DNA of 64,000 nucleotides, taken from contig CAYVEC010000008.1 of NCBI GenBank assembly GCA_964450385.1, forward strand, positions 6,754 through 70,753, read 5' to 3'. Source of the DNA: JAKLFA01 sp964450385. GTDB taxonomy: Bacteria > Omnitrophota > Gorgyraeia > Zapsychrales > JANLHA01. This document shows positions 1 through 8,640 of this stretch, piece by piece. The notes under the pieces are model-generated. The model worked only from the letters and a program-made list of their open reading frames with translations, had not been told where the DNA came from and searched no databases. How positions within the stretch are numbered: the stretch's first letter is position 1; every line of letters starts with the position of its first letter. Position numbers and translations under genes: made by a program.

Positions 1-2
1 TC

Positions 3-404
3 GTCATTTTCATCGAGGTCCTTGATGCCCTGCGCGTCGGAGGGCTCTACGCGGTCACGATCTCTTCCCCCGTAGCCCTGGCGGGATTTTTCTTATACGG
101 ATGCCTGCCGGTGATCTTTTACTCTGCCGGGGTCGGGCTCTACATGTCCCGGGAATGGGCCCGGGCGCTCACCGTGAGCGTGGCGTGCCCCGCGATTTTT
201 TTTCTCCTCCTGAACTTTGTCTACAATGCAATCAAGACCCAATATCGGCTCTACCACCTGAATGTGTTCGAATTTTATATTGAGAATCCGGTCCTGCTCA
301 TCGAAATCATTGCGGTTTATGCTGTCCTCGTTGCCCCGATTATCGTGTATCTCCGTCTCCCTCGGGTCAAAAGGTATTTTGCCGAGGTCCATCCCGTCCC
401 CTAG
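3..404 (+). CDS. Membrane protein, C-terminal part (cut by window edge)
   Basis: An open frame enters from the left edge and ends at the TAG at 402-404, giving 133 residues with no credible start inside the window. The visible part is very hydrophobic, with about three membrane-spanning stretches (roughly residues 14-50, 55-75 and 98-118 of the fragment) and a short basic tail containing RLPRVKRYF. I recognise no family. It could be a small integral membrane protein of the YIP1 or DUF type, but nothing visible decides this. The next gene starts 57 bases downstream with its own strong ribosome binding site. Confidence 0.6.
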   Translation, partial: VIFIEVLDALRVGGLYAVTISSPVALAGFFLYGCLPVIFYSAGVGLYMSREWARALTVSVACPAIFFLLLNFVYNAIKTQYRLYHLNVFEFYIENPVLLIEIIAVYAVLVAPIIVYLRLPRVKRYFAEVHPVP

Positions 405-461
405 GCCTTTTTTCCAGCGTCGGAATATGTTACACTTATACTGTCGTTGAAGGAGGGACCG

Positions 462-854
462 ATGCGTCAGTTATACGTCGTGTTCATAATTTGCCTGGTC
501 ATGTTAGTGCCTGCCCTGGGAGAGGCCAGCCGCACTCCTCATCCCATTCAGCTCTTTGAACAGGCCACGGGCTGGCTTCAGGATGTCGATGACAATCCTG
601 ATCTTATGAAAAAATCCGTGTCGATCTTTGCCGATCTGATCGAGGAATATCCTACGTCACCTCTCGGATATTTAGGAATGAGTTATGTCTTTCGCCACAT
701 TGCCGACCTCGGGAACGACAAGTATGATATGCGGCAATTGCGGGACACGGCCTTTCCTTTTGCGGTTCAGGCCTTGCGTCTTGGGCCCACCCTGCCTGAG
801 GTCCATGAGAATTATGCGTTCTTTCAACGGTTTTTTTCGATCGATCTAGAATAG
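462..854 (+). CDS. Small secreted TPR-like protein
   Basis: The protein has 130 residues. I chose the ATG at 462 because AGGAGG lies 5 bases upstream; a TTG at 447 in the same frame would precede that ribosome binding site. The N-terminus is a classical signal peptide (about residues 1-22, ending ALGEA). The mature part is helical. Its pattern of aromatic and small residues (LFEQATGWLQ, then a paired helix SVSIFADLIEEYPTSPLGYLG) resembles tetratricopeptide repeats. A periplasmic or lipid-free secreted location is inferred. No function can be assigned. It lies between a membrane-protein gene and a two-component pair, with a separate promoter following it. Confidence 0.65.
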   Translation: MRQLYVVFIICLVMLVPALGEASRTPHPIQLFEQATGWLQDVDDNPDLMKKSVSIFADLIEEYPTSPLGYLGMSYVFRHIADLGNDKYDMRQLRDTAFPFAVQALRLGPTLPEVHENYAFFQRFFSIDLE

Positions 855-891
855 CCGCGTGTTATTTCGTGTTAAAAAAGCCTGAATGTAT

Positions 892-919
892 TTGATTTCA
901 CCCTTGCGATTGATATAAT
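892..919 (+). promoter_or_regulatory. Sigma-70 promoter, predicted near-leaderless transcript
   Basis: TTGATT at 892-897 and a perfect TATAAT at 914-919 are separated by 16 bases. The expected transcription start (about 926) is only about 3 bases before the ATG at 929, and there is no Shine-Dalgarno sequence in front of that ATG. Confidence 0.6.
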
Positions 920-928
920 ACCATCGCT

Positions 929-2179
929 ATGAAAAATGATGACAAACTCGCCCCCGAAAGAGATTTCAAGCGGACCCTACAGGTCTTGATCGTCGAAAAT
1001 AGCGAGATCGACCGACTCGTTCTCGTTAATATGTTGTCAAAAGTGCCCTATGGCTCATTTCAGATCAGTTCTGCGGACTCCCTGACCCAGGCCTTTCAGA
1101 TCCTCAAAACAGCTCCGATCGATGTTGTTCTTCTCGACCTGAATATTCAGGATAGTAAAGGGATCGACACCCTCCGACGCCTCCATAAGCGCTACTCGCA
1201 CATCCCGGTCGTTGTCAATACCGGTGAATACCAGGACGACCTCGGGCTCCTGGCTGTGACGATGGGCGCTCAGGACTATCTCATCAAGGGGATGTACAAG
1301 GCCTACGGCCTCGTTAAGGCCTTGTATTACGCGATCGAACGCAAGCGCGGTGAAATGGAACTACGGAATGCCCTTACTGAATTAAAGGAAACACAGTCGC
1401 ATCTCATCCGGGCTGAAAAAATGAATGTCCTCGGAGGGGTGGCGAGCGGCGTCGCCCATGAGGTGAAAAACCCCCTGGCCACAATTCTCTATGGTGTCGA
1501 GTATCTCAACACCGCCCTGACCCAGCGGGATGACAAGATCGAGCTCACGCTCAAATCCATGCGTGAGGCGACTCTTAAGGCCAATGAGATCATTAAGGAC
1601 CTATTGGATTTTTCAAGTATCACTGACCTCAAACAAGGCTGGTGCTCGGTCGAGGAGATCATTGAAAAGAGTCTCATGCTCACCCACCATCAGTGCGAGA
1701 AGGGCCAGGTGACGGTCCAAAAAATTTTTGAGCCGGATCTCCCGAAGCTTTTTATCGACAGGAACCGGGTCGAGCAGGTGATCGTGGACCTCATCCTTAA
1801 TGCCCTGCTCGCGATGAAAGGGCTGGGCGGAGAGCTCGTGATCCGTGCCGCGCGCAAGCCGTTCGATGACGGGGATATCCGGACAACCGCCAATATCGAT
1901 TCGAGCATAAAGAACGGGGATCCGGTCGTTATCATTGATCTCGAGGATTCAGGCAATGGGATCCCCGAACATGTTTTAGATAAGATCTTCGATCCATTTT
2001 TCACGACTCGTCGCGCCGATGGAGGAGTGGGGCTCGGGCTCTCGATCGCCCGGACCATCATGTCAACCCATGACGGCATGATCGACCTGTCGAACCGCAC
2101 GCCGCGAGGGGCGCGGGCACGTTTGATCTTTAAACTTGAAGGGGACGCACGTGGAACGAAAGAACATTCTCATTATTGA
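929..2179 (+). CDS. Receiver-histidine kinase hybrid (REC-HisKA-HATPase)
   Basis: This 416-residue soluble signalling protein has no membrane segment. Residues 16-135 are a receiver domain with phosphoacceptor Asp70 (VVLLDLN). A linker helix leads to a HisKA domain with His177 in GVAHEVKNPLA. The C-terminal HATPase has the G1 box DSGNGIPEHV and the G2 box GVGLGLSIA. A receiver fused in front of a kinase usually makes the kinase output depend on an upstream kinase. It overlaps the next gene, a lone receiver, by 29 bases, so that receiver is the likely partner. No sensory domain is visible. The ATG lies about 3 bases after the predicted transcription start. Confidence 0.88.
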   Translation: MKNDDKLAPERDFKRTLQVLIVENSEIDRLVLVNMLSKVPYGSFQISSADSLTQAFQILKTAPIDVVLLDLNIQDSKGIDTLRRLHKRYSHIPVVVNTGEYQDDLGLLAVTMGAQDYLIKGMYKAYGLVKALYYAIERKRGEMELRNALTELKETQSHLIRAEKMNVLGGVASGVAHEVKNPLATILYGVEYLNTALTQRDDKIELTLKSMREATLKANEIIKDLLDFSSITDLKQGWCSVEEIIEKSLMLTHHQCEKGQVTVQKIFEPDLPKLFIDRNRVEQVIVDLILNALLAMKGLGGELVIRAARKPFDDGDIRTTANIDSSIKNGDPVVIIDLEDSGNGIPEHVLDKIFDPFFTTRRADGGVGLGLSIARTIMSTHDGMIDLSNRTPRGARARLIFKLEGDARGTKEHSHY

Positions 2180-2531
2180 TGATGAGGTCGGATTCACCGA
2201 GATGGTCCGCCTCAATCTTGAGGCAACGGGCCGGTTTATCGTCAAGATCGAAAATGACCCCACAAACGCGGTCCGCGCGGCCATCATTTTTCGGCCTGAC
2301 CTGATCCTCTTAGACGTCATCATGCCCAAAATGGAGGGCTCAGACGTCCTTTGCCAATTGCGTGATGATCCAGCGACCCAAAAAATCCCGGTCGTTTTTT
2401 TAACCGCGACGGTTCGAGGATCCGAGGTCACGGAAGAGGAGGGGCTCATCGGCGGGCATTATTTTATCGCGAAGCCCTGCACGGTGGAGAATCTGATCTC
2501 GGTGATCGATGCGAATGTGCCCAGCGCGTGA
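2151..2531 (+). CDS. Single-domain response regulator
   Basis: This is a stand-alone receiver domain of 126 residues with the acidic pair Asp10-Asp11, phosphoacceptor Asp55 (LILLDVIMP), switch Thr in FLTAT and Lys in IAKPC. There is no output domain, so it works by protein contact or passes phosphate on. I chose the GTG at 2151 because a GAAGGGGA ribosome binding site precedes it; an upstream TTG at 2136 is in frame. It overlaps the 3' end of the receiver-kinase gene, which implies translational coupling and a cognate pair. Confidence 0.85.
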   Translation: MERKNILIIDDEVGFTEMVRLNLEATGRFIVKIENDPTNAVRAAIIFRPDLILLDVIMPKMEGSDVLCQLRDDPATQKIPVVFLTATVRGSEVTEEEGLIGGHYFIAKPCTVENLISVIDANVPSA

Positions 2532-2587
2532 TCCCCTACAGTGTGCCTGTACTCAATTCATTGTGTTTCAGCTACTAGGATAAACAG

Positions 2588-3340
2588 ATGCGTCAGTGGT
2601 GTGCCATCGTTTTGTGTCTTATCTTCTTAGGGATCTCAGGGACGACTCGCGCCAAAGAGCCAGGCAAGGATATTACCCTTGAGGTCGTGGATCCACGCAT
2701 CGACACGGTTAATGGGGGCACGGCACTCTACCTCCGCACAATCCTCCACAATAATTCTCCGACAATAAAAATCGATATCACCGGCGATCCCTCGATGACC
2801 CTCACGGACAATTTTAATAATGCCTATCGGGTCATTCGCACAGCAGCTGCAGACAAGGATCATCAGATACCGCGCTCACTCTATCCCGGAGGGTCGTTTG
2901 CAGTGCATAGTTGGTTTGAGCCGCCGGTTGAGGGGGCCACGGAGTTAACGGTCACCCTGACCCTGCCGGGGCCAGTCGAACCCGTCGTTGGGCACGCAGT
3001 GCTCCCTGCGTCTCAGATCCCCAGGGCCACCGCAATCCCTGACGCTGACTTTGACTTTTTTATCGAGACGCCACAGCGTGGCGCCGCCGTTCGAGCAGGG
3101 AGCCAGATCGCCATCCGGATCATCCCGGTTGACTTTGCGGCATTTCCCGATAAAATACACATACTTGCGTTTAATTATGTATTAACCGATGACCAGGCGA
3201 TAGGAAATTACGAGATCCGCATCCCAGCGGATGTGCCGAGCGGCACTGAGGTCCCGGTCGTTATTATGGTCGAATGGGAAACCGAAGGCCAGGAACCGCG
3301 GATACGTTCCAAGACAATTTCTCTTCGCGTTAGCAGCTGA
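2588..3340 (+). CDS. Secreted protein of unknown function, beta-rich
   Basis: The protein has 250 residues and a signal peptide (residues 1-22, ending TRAKE). The mature protein is rich in alternating hydrophobic and polar residues, which suggests two immunoglobulin-like beta domains: about 25-130, and about 150-250 beginning at DFDFFIETPQRG. I recognise no family or catalytic motif. It starts 56 bases after the response regulator, and an AGGA element lies before the ATG. The gene 11 bases downstream encodes a secreted coiled-coil protein, and the Deg-type protease gene follows, so these three may form an envelope operon. Confidence 0.7.
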   Translation: MRQWCAIVLCLIFLGISGTTRAKEPGKDITLEVVDPRIDTVNGGTALYLRTILHNNSPTIKIDITGDPSMTLTDNFNNAYRVIRTAAADKDHQIPRSLYPGGSFAVHSWFEPPVEGATELTVTLTLPGPVEPVVGHAVLPASQIPRATAIPDADFDFFIETPQRGAAVRAGSQIAIRIIPVDFAAFPDKIHILAFNYVLTDDQAIGNYEIRIPADVPSGTEVPVVIMVEWETEGQEPRIRSKTISLRVSS

Positions 3341-3351
3341 ACACCTGTCTT

Positions 3352-4836
3352 ATGCATTTTTTGTATCAACGAGCCGCATTAATTCTTCTTATCGCAGCTG
3401 GATTTTTTTTCGCGGCGGGGGGCTCGGCCCATGCCGAAGGCACGACGGATCCTGCTCAGTCGGCCCCGTTCATTCAGGCCGTGCAACATCTTAAGAACGA
3501 TTGCGAAAATTCAGCAGCTCTCCAGGCGATTCTTGATGTCCTCAAGTCCGGCACGGAACGTCTGGATGATCCGAACCGGCAGGCATGGCTGCGGGTCTCG
3601 GATCAGTTTGATTATCTTGCATTTTTACAAGCTCGTGTCACCTTCTACCGCCAGAGCAACGAACGAATCCGCTCACAGCTGGTGGCGAACGGCGTGGCGA
3701 TGATCCCCGAGGAAAAACTCGCCGCGGAACCTGCGTCAATAACGCCGGTTTTTCCCGATGGTTCCGCGGATGTGACGCTTTTTGACCGCGATCCCTCTGC
3801 CGGTCTGCCGGTTGACCGTGCCGCCGACGCGGTCCGCGATATTCAGCAACAGCTCGTGGCCCGCCTTGACCGTGTCCAGGAACTGAATCAACGGCTGCGC
3901 GCATGCCAGCGCGAGCGGTATCAGACGCTGGCGGTCGAAACCCAGAATTCCGTGATGACAACGGATCGTTCTCTTGTCAAAACGCTTGAAGAAAAAGAGG
4001 GCATTATCGATCAACAGCGGCAGCAGATCGAAGACCTCGAGAAGGGGTTTCAAGGGGTGCAGCATGAGGTGGGGGGGCTTCGGGACCAGATCGCGGATAA
4101 TAATGAGCGCATCAAACAAATGACCGCTGATCTGGCCAGTCTCACGCTCACCTCGCATGAAAAAGATTTTGCCCTGGCTGAGCGCAACCAGCGGCTTCAG
4201 GACCTTGAGGCCACGGTCACGGAAACAACCGAACGCCTGCGGCTTGTTCAAAAAATCATTGCGGAAAAAGACACGTATATCCAGGACCTCGAACAACGGA
4301 TCGATCAGATCGCCGCGATACCCACGAAGGCCACGTCTGTGACGGTCGATGACCTAAAGACCGAGGTCAATGAGATCCGATCGTCGATGACGGATCAGGC
4401 CATGGCGCACGAGGAGCAGATCCTTGAACTTGCCGCTGCGGTTCAGCAGATGGCCGATCAATATGACGCCCTCAAGATCGATGATTTTAAAAAGACGGTC
4501 ATTATTCAAAAGATGCAGGGGCTTCTGGCTGAACGGTCCGATGAACTCGCCCGTACCCAGGCGCTCAGCACTTCGAAAGACACGGCCCTGATCCAGCTTC
4601 GGGAACGGGTCCGGCAATATCGCCTCAAGATCGCTGAACTGACCCTCCAATTAATAAAGTCCGACGGAAATGGTCGATTGAATTCAGGCTCAAGCGATCG
4701 ACGCGCTCAAGGCATCACCGAGGATAGCGAGCCGGCGGCGCGTGTCTCGGCGGTGGATCCGCTCCCTGCACTACCAGCCATTTATGAAAGGACCGTTGCC
4801 CATGTGGAGAAACTCTTCCAGAATACCCAGCCCTGA
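3352..4836 (+). CDS. Secreted long coiled-coil protein
   Basis: The protein has 494 residues. An N-terminal signal peptide (about 1-28, ending GSAHA) is followed by a short helical domain (30-130). A long heptad-rich coiled coil then spans roughly residues 160-430, dense in Glu, Gln, Leu and Arg (for example KTLEEKEGIIDQQRQQIEDL). The C-terminal 50 residues are low-complexity. It is probably a periplasmic scaffold or spacer; no enzyme motif is visible. Its 3' end overlaps the start of the protease gene by 35 bases, so the two are probably translated together and may act together. Confidence 0.75.
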   Translation: MHFLYQRAALILLIAAGFFFAAGGSAHAEGTTDPAQSAPFIQAVQHLKNDCENSAALQAILDVLKSGTERLDDPNRQAWLRVSDQFDYLAFLQARVTFYRQSNERIRSQLVANGVAMIPEEKLAAEPASITPVFPDGSADVTLFDRDPSAGLPVDRAADAVRDIQQQLVARLDRVQELNQRLRACQRERYQTLAVETQNSVMTTDRSLVKTLEEKEGIIDQQRQQIEDLEKGFQGVQHEVGGLRDQIADNNERIKQMTADLASLTLTSHEKDFALAERNQRLQDLEATVTETTERLRLVQKIIAEKDTYIQDLEQRIDQIAAIPTKATSVTVDDLKTEVNEIRSSMTDQAMAHEEQILELAAAVQQMADQYDALKIDDFKKTVIIQKMQGLLAERSDELARTQALSTSKDTALIQLRERVRQYRLKIAELTLQLIKSDGNGRLNSGSSDRRAQGITEDSEPAARVSAVDPLPALPAIYERTVAHVEKLFQNTQP

Positions 4837-6340
4837 TCCGCGCGTGTTGGCGGTGCGGTTTCCGATTATTCTTTTAATGGTCTTGGTCGGTTTCTTTGGC
4901 GTGGGCGCTCGGGCTCTCGCCTCGGACGGATTGATTGCGCCGGAGATCGCTGACGCGGTCGTTAAGATTTACGTCACCTCGAATCCGATGGATTATTCGA
5001 TGCCATGGCAATCCGCGGGCAGCGGATCCCAGACCGGTTCCGGATGCGTTCTTCCCGGCGGACGGATCATCACGAATGCCCATGTCGTGACCGACCACAC
5101 CTTTATTCAGGTGCGCAAACAGTCTTCCCCCAAAAAATACACGGCCCGTGTCGAGGCGATCGGCCACGACTGTGATCTGGCCTTGATCACAGTCGACGAT
5201 CCGGCCTTCTTTGAGGACATCACGCCCCTCGAATTCGGCGATCTTCCCCAGCTTCAGGATTCGGTGTCGGTCATTGGATTTCCGATGGGCGGCGACAAAC
5301 AGTCGTTCACGAAGGGTGTCGTCTCACGGATCGAGGTCGTTCCCTACGCCCAGACGTATAAGCCGTTGTTGGCCGTGCAGATCGACGCGGCGATCAATCC
5401 CGGCAACAGCGGGGGGCCGGTCATTCAGAATGGAAAACTCGTCGGTGTCGCCATGCAGCTCATCGCGAGCAGCCAGAACATCGGATTCATGATCCCGATG
5501 CCGATCATTCAGCATTTTCTTAACGATTTAAAGGACGGGGTCTATCATGGTTTCCCCTCACTGGGGATCGACTTTTCCAACGCTGAAAATGATGCCCTGC
5601 GCGAATTCTACCGGATCTCCGGTGACGATGGAGGGATCGTGGTCTCCGGGGTATTGCCGTTCTCTCCTGCGAACTCCGTGCTCCAAAAAGATGACATTCT
5701 CCTAACCGTTGATGGAATCCGGATCGATCCGGATGGGACCTTCCCGTTCCGCCAGAATGAGCGCCTTGATTTTTCGCATCTTGTGACCCAGAAGCAGATC
5801 GGCGAGTCGATCTCCTTCCATATCCTGCGCCAGGGTAAGGTCATTGAAAAGACGATCACATTTTCCGAATTCAAAGCCCTTGTTGCCCCGCCGCGGACCT
5901 GGCAGCGTCCGCCGTATTACATTTATGGCGGGCTTGTTTTTACGGTGCTTAGCATGGACCTTCTTCAGACCTGGGGAAATGAATGGTGGGCCCGGGCTCC
6001 GACAAACTTCTTGTATTACACTTTTGGCACGGGGCGTCAGAACATCGAAAAAAAAGGAGAGCTCGTTGTGCTCCTTGCGGTTCTACCGGATGACATCAAT
6101 ATTGGGTATACCGGCATCGCCAACGAGATCATCACCTCAGTGAACGATCAGGGTTTTTCGGATTTTAAGGAGTTCGTCCGACTTGTGGAATCGAGCCGGG
6201 CAGATTTTATGGTGTTTAAAACAGACCGGAATCAGAAAATCATCCTTAAAACCAAGGGCATAGAGGCCATTAATCAGGATATTCTGACACGGAATACCAT
6301 ACCGGCAAAGCAATCAGAACATTTTACTGCTAAGCACTAA
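4802..6340 (+). CDS. Deg/HtrA-like serine protease with PDZ domains
   Basis: This is an envelope serine endopeptidase of the trypsin-fold HtrA superfamily. With the ATG at 4802 (AAAGGA 9 bases upstream) it has 512 residues and a signal sequence up to about residue 41. The catalytic triad is visible: His94 (ITNAHVV), Asp125 (CDLALI) and Ser203 (GNSGGP). A PDZ domain follows at about 255-370 (GGIVVSGVLPFSPA). The C-terminal part has a PDZ-like element near 440-490 (GIANEIITSVNDQGF), so the layout resembles the Deg9-like branch rather than classical DegP. It overlaps the preceding coiled-coil gene. An earlier in-frame start would remove the clear signal sequence. Confidence 0.88.
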   Translation: MWRNSSRIPSPDPRVLAVRFPIILLMVLVGFFGVGARALASDGLIAPEIADAVVKIYVTSNPMDYSMPWQSAGSGSQTGSGCVLPGGRIITNAHVVTDHTFIQVRKQSSPKKYTARVEAIGHDCDLALITVDDPAFFEDITPLEFGDLPQLQDSVSVIGFPMGGDKQSFTKGVVSRIEVVPYAQTYKPLLAVQIDAAINPGNSGGPVIQNGKLVGVAMQLIASSQNIGFMIPMPIIQHFLNDLKDGVYHGFPSLGIDFSNAENDALREFYRISGDDGGIVVSGVLPFSPANSVLQKDDILLTVDGIRIDPDGTFPFRQNERLDFSHLVTQKQIGESISFHILRQGKVIEKTITFSEFKALVAPPRTWQRPPYYIYGGLVFTVLSMDLLQTWGNEWWARAPTNFLYYTFGTGRQNIEKKGELVVLLAVLPDDINIGYTGIANEIITSVNDQGFSDFKEFVRLVESSRADFMVFKTDRNQKIILKTKGIEAINQDILTRNTIPAKQSEHFTAKH

Positions 6341-6353
6341 TGCACACACATAT

Positions 6354-6373
6354 ATGTTTAGTTTGTTAAACAT
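6354..6373. promoter_or_regulatory. 20-bp inverted repeat, candidate activator site (copy 1)
   Basis: ATGTTTA-GTTTGT-TAAACAT is a perfect 7-bp inverted repeat with a 6-base spacer. It is centred about 120 bases before the predicted start of the sigma-54 promoter of the fibre-like operon. The same arms and spacing recur at 56503-56522 in front of the other sigma-54 promoter. This is the expected position and symmetry of an enhancer-binding protein site. Confidence 0.7.
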
Positions 6374-6456
6374 TATATTATAAAAAGCGTTTTTAGTCGC
6401 GAATATCATTAAATTTTCGAAATTATTCAGAATTCGATACAAAATAATGATTCTTT

Positions 6457-6473
6457 CTGGCATTTATTTTGCT
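6457..6473 (+). promoter_or_regulatory. Sigma-54 promoter of the fibre-like operon
   Basis: CTGGCATTTATTTTGCT matches the -24/-12 consensus YTGGCA-N6-TTGCW, with GG at 6459-6460 and GC at 6471-6472, exactly 12 bases apart. The start of transcription would fall near 6484, leaving a leader of about 14 bases that still includes the AAAGGG ribosome binding site at 6484-6489. The surrounding spacer is AT-rich, and no sigma-70 promoter of comparable quality was seen. Confidence 0.75.
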
Positions 6474-6497
6474 TTACCCATGTAAAGGGCAAAAAAA

Positions 6498-7877
6498 ATG
6501 ACAAATAGTTTACTAATTAAAATATGCAAAATCGCGCTGATAAGCCTTTTTTCGCTGATTATCTGGAATGCGAGAGCAGAGGCTTCAATAAGTTTGGATG
6601 CGACCCCAATCCAAGGCGGCACAACACTGCGTTTCGGACGGATGGATGTCCTTGAGGGGGCGAGTAAAGAAGTTCGTGTTCGGATCAACACGAGCGAAAC
6701 GACCCAGTATCAGGTCTTTCAGCAGATGATCCAGCCGATCACGTCCACGCAAGGCCGGCTGGCTGATTCCAGCCTATTGCAATACTATGCCCTGCCCGGA
6801 TCCAATTCCAGCGGGACGCTTTATGGCCAAGTCCCGCAAGGGGTATCACGCGCCGAAGAGCTCGTGTATTCGTCATCAGGGAACGGATCAAGCGACCGTT
6901 TTGTTCTGGTTTTTAATGTGAATCAAAACCTGCTGGATGATGGCGGGGAATATTCAGGCCAACTTTTACTCACACTTCGTCCGATCGGTCCTGGCTCGAC
7001 CGAGCAGGTCTACATCAATGTGGTGATCGATGCGGAGGTCGATCAGTCGATCCGCTTTAATGATGCGCGAAGCTCAATTGAGCTCTCGACACTGCGAGCA
7101 GATCAAATGCAGGCGGATCTGAGCCTCTCCTTTGAGGTGAATGGCGGCATCAAGCTCTACCAGGAGATTGTCCAGGTCCCGGTCCATGAGCAGGGGGGGC
7201 ATGACCTTGATCTTGGCGCCGTGCTCCTGACCGTTGCCGGTGAGGATCCGGCCGGACAAACGCACGTGGCTCCCGGCGAGGCCCTCACCCTGCAACGGCA
7301 ATTGATCTTTGAAACCTCAACCTCGAGCGGTACGTGTCATCTCATGTACCAGATCGATCCCGACCGAGCAGAATCTCTTTCTGCCGGGCGGTATCGTGGA
7401 CTCGTCCGTTATTACATTCAGACGCGGCGGGGCGAGGAAATTCTTGAAAAATATTTATCAGTTCATGTAGAGCCCATCTTTAGTATCCAGGTGTCTTTCC
7501 CTGATGGGCCGCTCTTCTTTAAGAATTTATTGCCAGGCGGCGCGCCCATGTTTTATTCCGTCGTTGCAACAGTTCAGACGAACTTGGGTCGGCCGTATCA
7601 GGTCACACAGGAAATGGTCTCGCCGATGGTGAATGAAAAAGGGGATCCATTAGATCTGGACAACTTTTTGATTAGAACCGAGCTGTTGGAAGATTCTACG
7701 GGGAAAATTCAGCATTCGGACTTTGTGCCGTTTGCCCGGACTCGGGGGACGTTGTTCCTCTCGGACGCGGCAGGGTCGCCGGCTGAATTTCGCGTACTCT
7801 ACCAAGTGAAGCCGTACAGCACCATGATCCCGGGGAACTACGCCTCGGAAATCCGTTATTCACTTGGTGAGATGTAA
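6498..7877 (+). CDS. Secreted three-repeat protein, putative fibre tip or minor subunit
   Basis: The protein has 459 residues with a signal peptide (about 1-30, ending ARAEA). The mature protein consists of three related beta-rich modules of about 140 residues. Each has a YQ-x2-Q core, seen in TQYQVFQQMIQP (near 75), KLYQEIVQVPV (near 220) and PYQVTQEMVSP (near 365), followed by a G-D-L segment and ending in a Y-x-G-x-L/I-x-Y strand. No Pfam family is recognised. It is the first gene of an operon with a pilin-like subunit, a chaperone-like and an usher-like protein, so a tip or minor subunit role is inferred. It starts 24 bases after the predicted -12 element. Confidence 0.65.
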   Translation: MTNSLLIKICKIALISLFSLIIWNARAEASISLDATPIQGGTTLRFGRMDVLEGASKEVRVRINTSETTQYQVFQQMIQPITSTQGRLADSSLLQYYALPGSNSSGTLYGQVPQGVSRAEELVYSSSGNGSSDRFVLVFNVNQNLLDDGGEYSGQLLLTLRPIGPGSTEQVYINVVIDAEVDQSIRFNDARSSIELSTLRADQMQADLSLSFEVNGGIKLYQEIVQVPVHEQGGHDLDLGAVLLTVAGEDPAGQTHVAPGEALTLQRQLIFETSTSSGTCHLMYQIDPDRAESLSAGRYRGLVRYYIQTRRGEEILEKYLSVHVEPIFSIQVSFPDGPLFFKNLLPGGAPMFYSVVATVQTNLGRPYQVTQEMVSPMVNEKGDPLDLDNFLIRTELLEDSTGKIQHSDFVPFARTRGTLFLSDAAGSPAEFRVLYQVKPYSTMIPGNYASEIRYSLGEM

Positions 7878-7923
7878 TTCCCTGCTCGATCGTATACATG
7901 ATGGTTAACCAGAAGGAGGTTTT

Positions 7924-8544
7924 ATGAAAAAACTCAACCCCATATGTATCGTTGCCTTGACGGTCGCGATGATCGTCAGCGCAACAACAGTGTGGGCCGC
8001 AGAGCAGGCGTTCCCGATTGCTGTCAGCATTCCGGCCGCCACCGCTGTGACCTTCACTGTCAGCAAAGTTACCGGGACAACCTGGGCAACTAACAACTAC
8101 AACCTGGAGTTCGGGCAGCTCGATTTCGAACCGGTGAATAAGATCTTTACTGCACCGTTTTATTTCGCGATCGATCTTGGTTCGAACGGAACAGGCGCCG
8201 GGGTGCCGGATGAGATCAAACTTACCTATAGTGAGTCATCCAATCCCAACAGCGTCGCGGGTACTGGCCGCCGAGGGCTCGGTTACAAAAGTGTCGTGAC
8301 CGTTGCGAAGGCGATTGAAGACAGCGCGGACTCTGTGCTGCACAAGGTCCTGTTGCAAAAAGTCGGTTCCATTGACGCCTTGGATAAGACGTCATTCGTC
8401 GGCGGTTGGCCGCGTGTTTATGTCGGCATCTATGACGGCAACGCGAAAAACAGCAGCGGCGATGCAGATGAGGAGCTCTTTACCCTCGAAGACGCGCCCG
8501 GTGATTATCTCGGCGTTTTAACGATTACAGCGATTGTGAACTAA
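7924..8544 (+). CDS. Secreted pilin-like major subunit (putative)
   Basis: The protein has 206 residues with a clean signal peptide (1-25, ending VWAAE). The mature N-terminus (QAFPIAVSIPAATAVTF) is an alternating hydrophobic strand. The C-terminus ends GDYLGVLTITAIVN, which resembles the last beta strand of chaperone-usher pilins. No cysteines are visible in the mature part. The strong AGAAGGAGG ribosome binding site and the stable hairpin right after the stop codon suggest the most highly expressed gene of the operon. Its N-terminal strand resembles that of the 79-residue protein encoded at 12413-12652. The major fibre subunit role is inferred from context. Confidence 0.6.
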   Translation: MKKLNPICIVALTVAMIVSATTVWAAEQAFPIAVSIPAATAVTFTVSKVTGTTWATNNYNLEFGQLDFEPVNKIFTAPFYFAIDLGSNGTGAGVPDEIKLTYSESSNPNSVAGTGRRGLGYKSVVTVAKAIEDSADSVLHKVLLQKVGSIDALDKTSFVGGWPRVYVGIYDGNAKNSSGDADEELFTLEDAPGDYLGVLTITAIVN

Positions 8545-8556
8545 CATTAGGGAAAA

Positions 8557-8606
8557 AAGAGGCACCTGTTTGTGGACTGTGTACAGCACCGCGACAGGTG
8601 CCTCTT
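8557..8606 (+). terminator. 13-bp perfect stem-loop after the subunit gene
   Basis: The arms 8557-8569 and 8594-8606 (AAGAGGCACCTGT and its complement) pair perfectly around a 24-base loop, 13 bases after the stop of the subunit gene. On the + strand no T-run follows, so it is more likely an mRNA-stabilising or attenuating hairpin than a full terminator. A T-run exists only for the opposite direction, where no gene needs it. Confidence 0.6.
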
Positions 8607-8640
8607 GAAACATGGTTCGAACACAACGAAAGAAGCTCCA

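Noticed and set aside
447..461. TTG start giving a longer secreted repeat protein
   Set aside because: It lies upstream of the AGGAGG, which is correctly placed only for the ATG at 462.
6472..6487. Hairpin CTTTAC-CCAT-GTAAAG that would hide the ribosome binding site of the first fibre gene
   Set aside because: The left arm overlaps the -12 element, and the predicted transcript starts near 6484, so most of the hairpin is not in the RNA.
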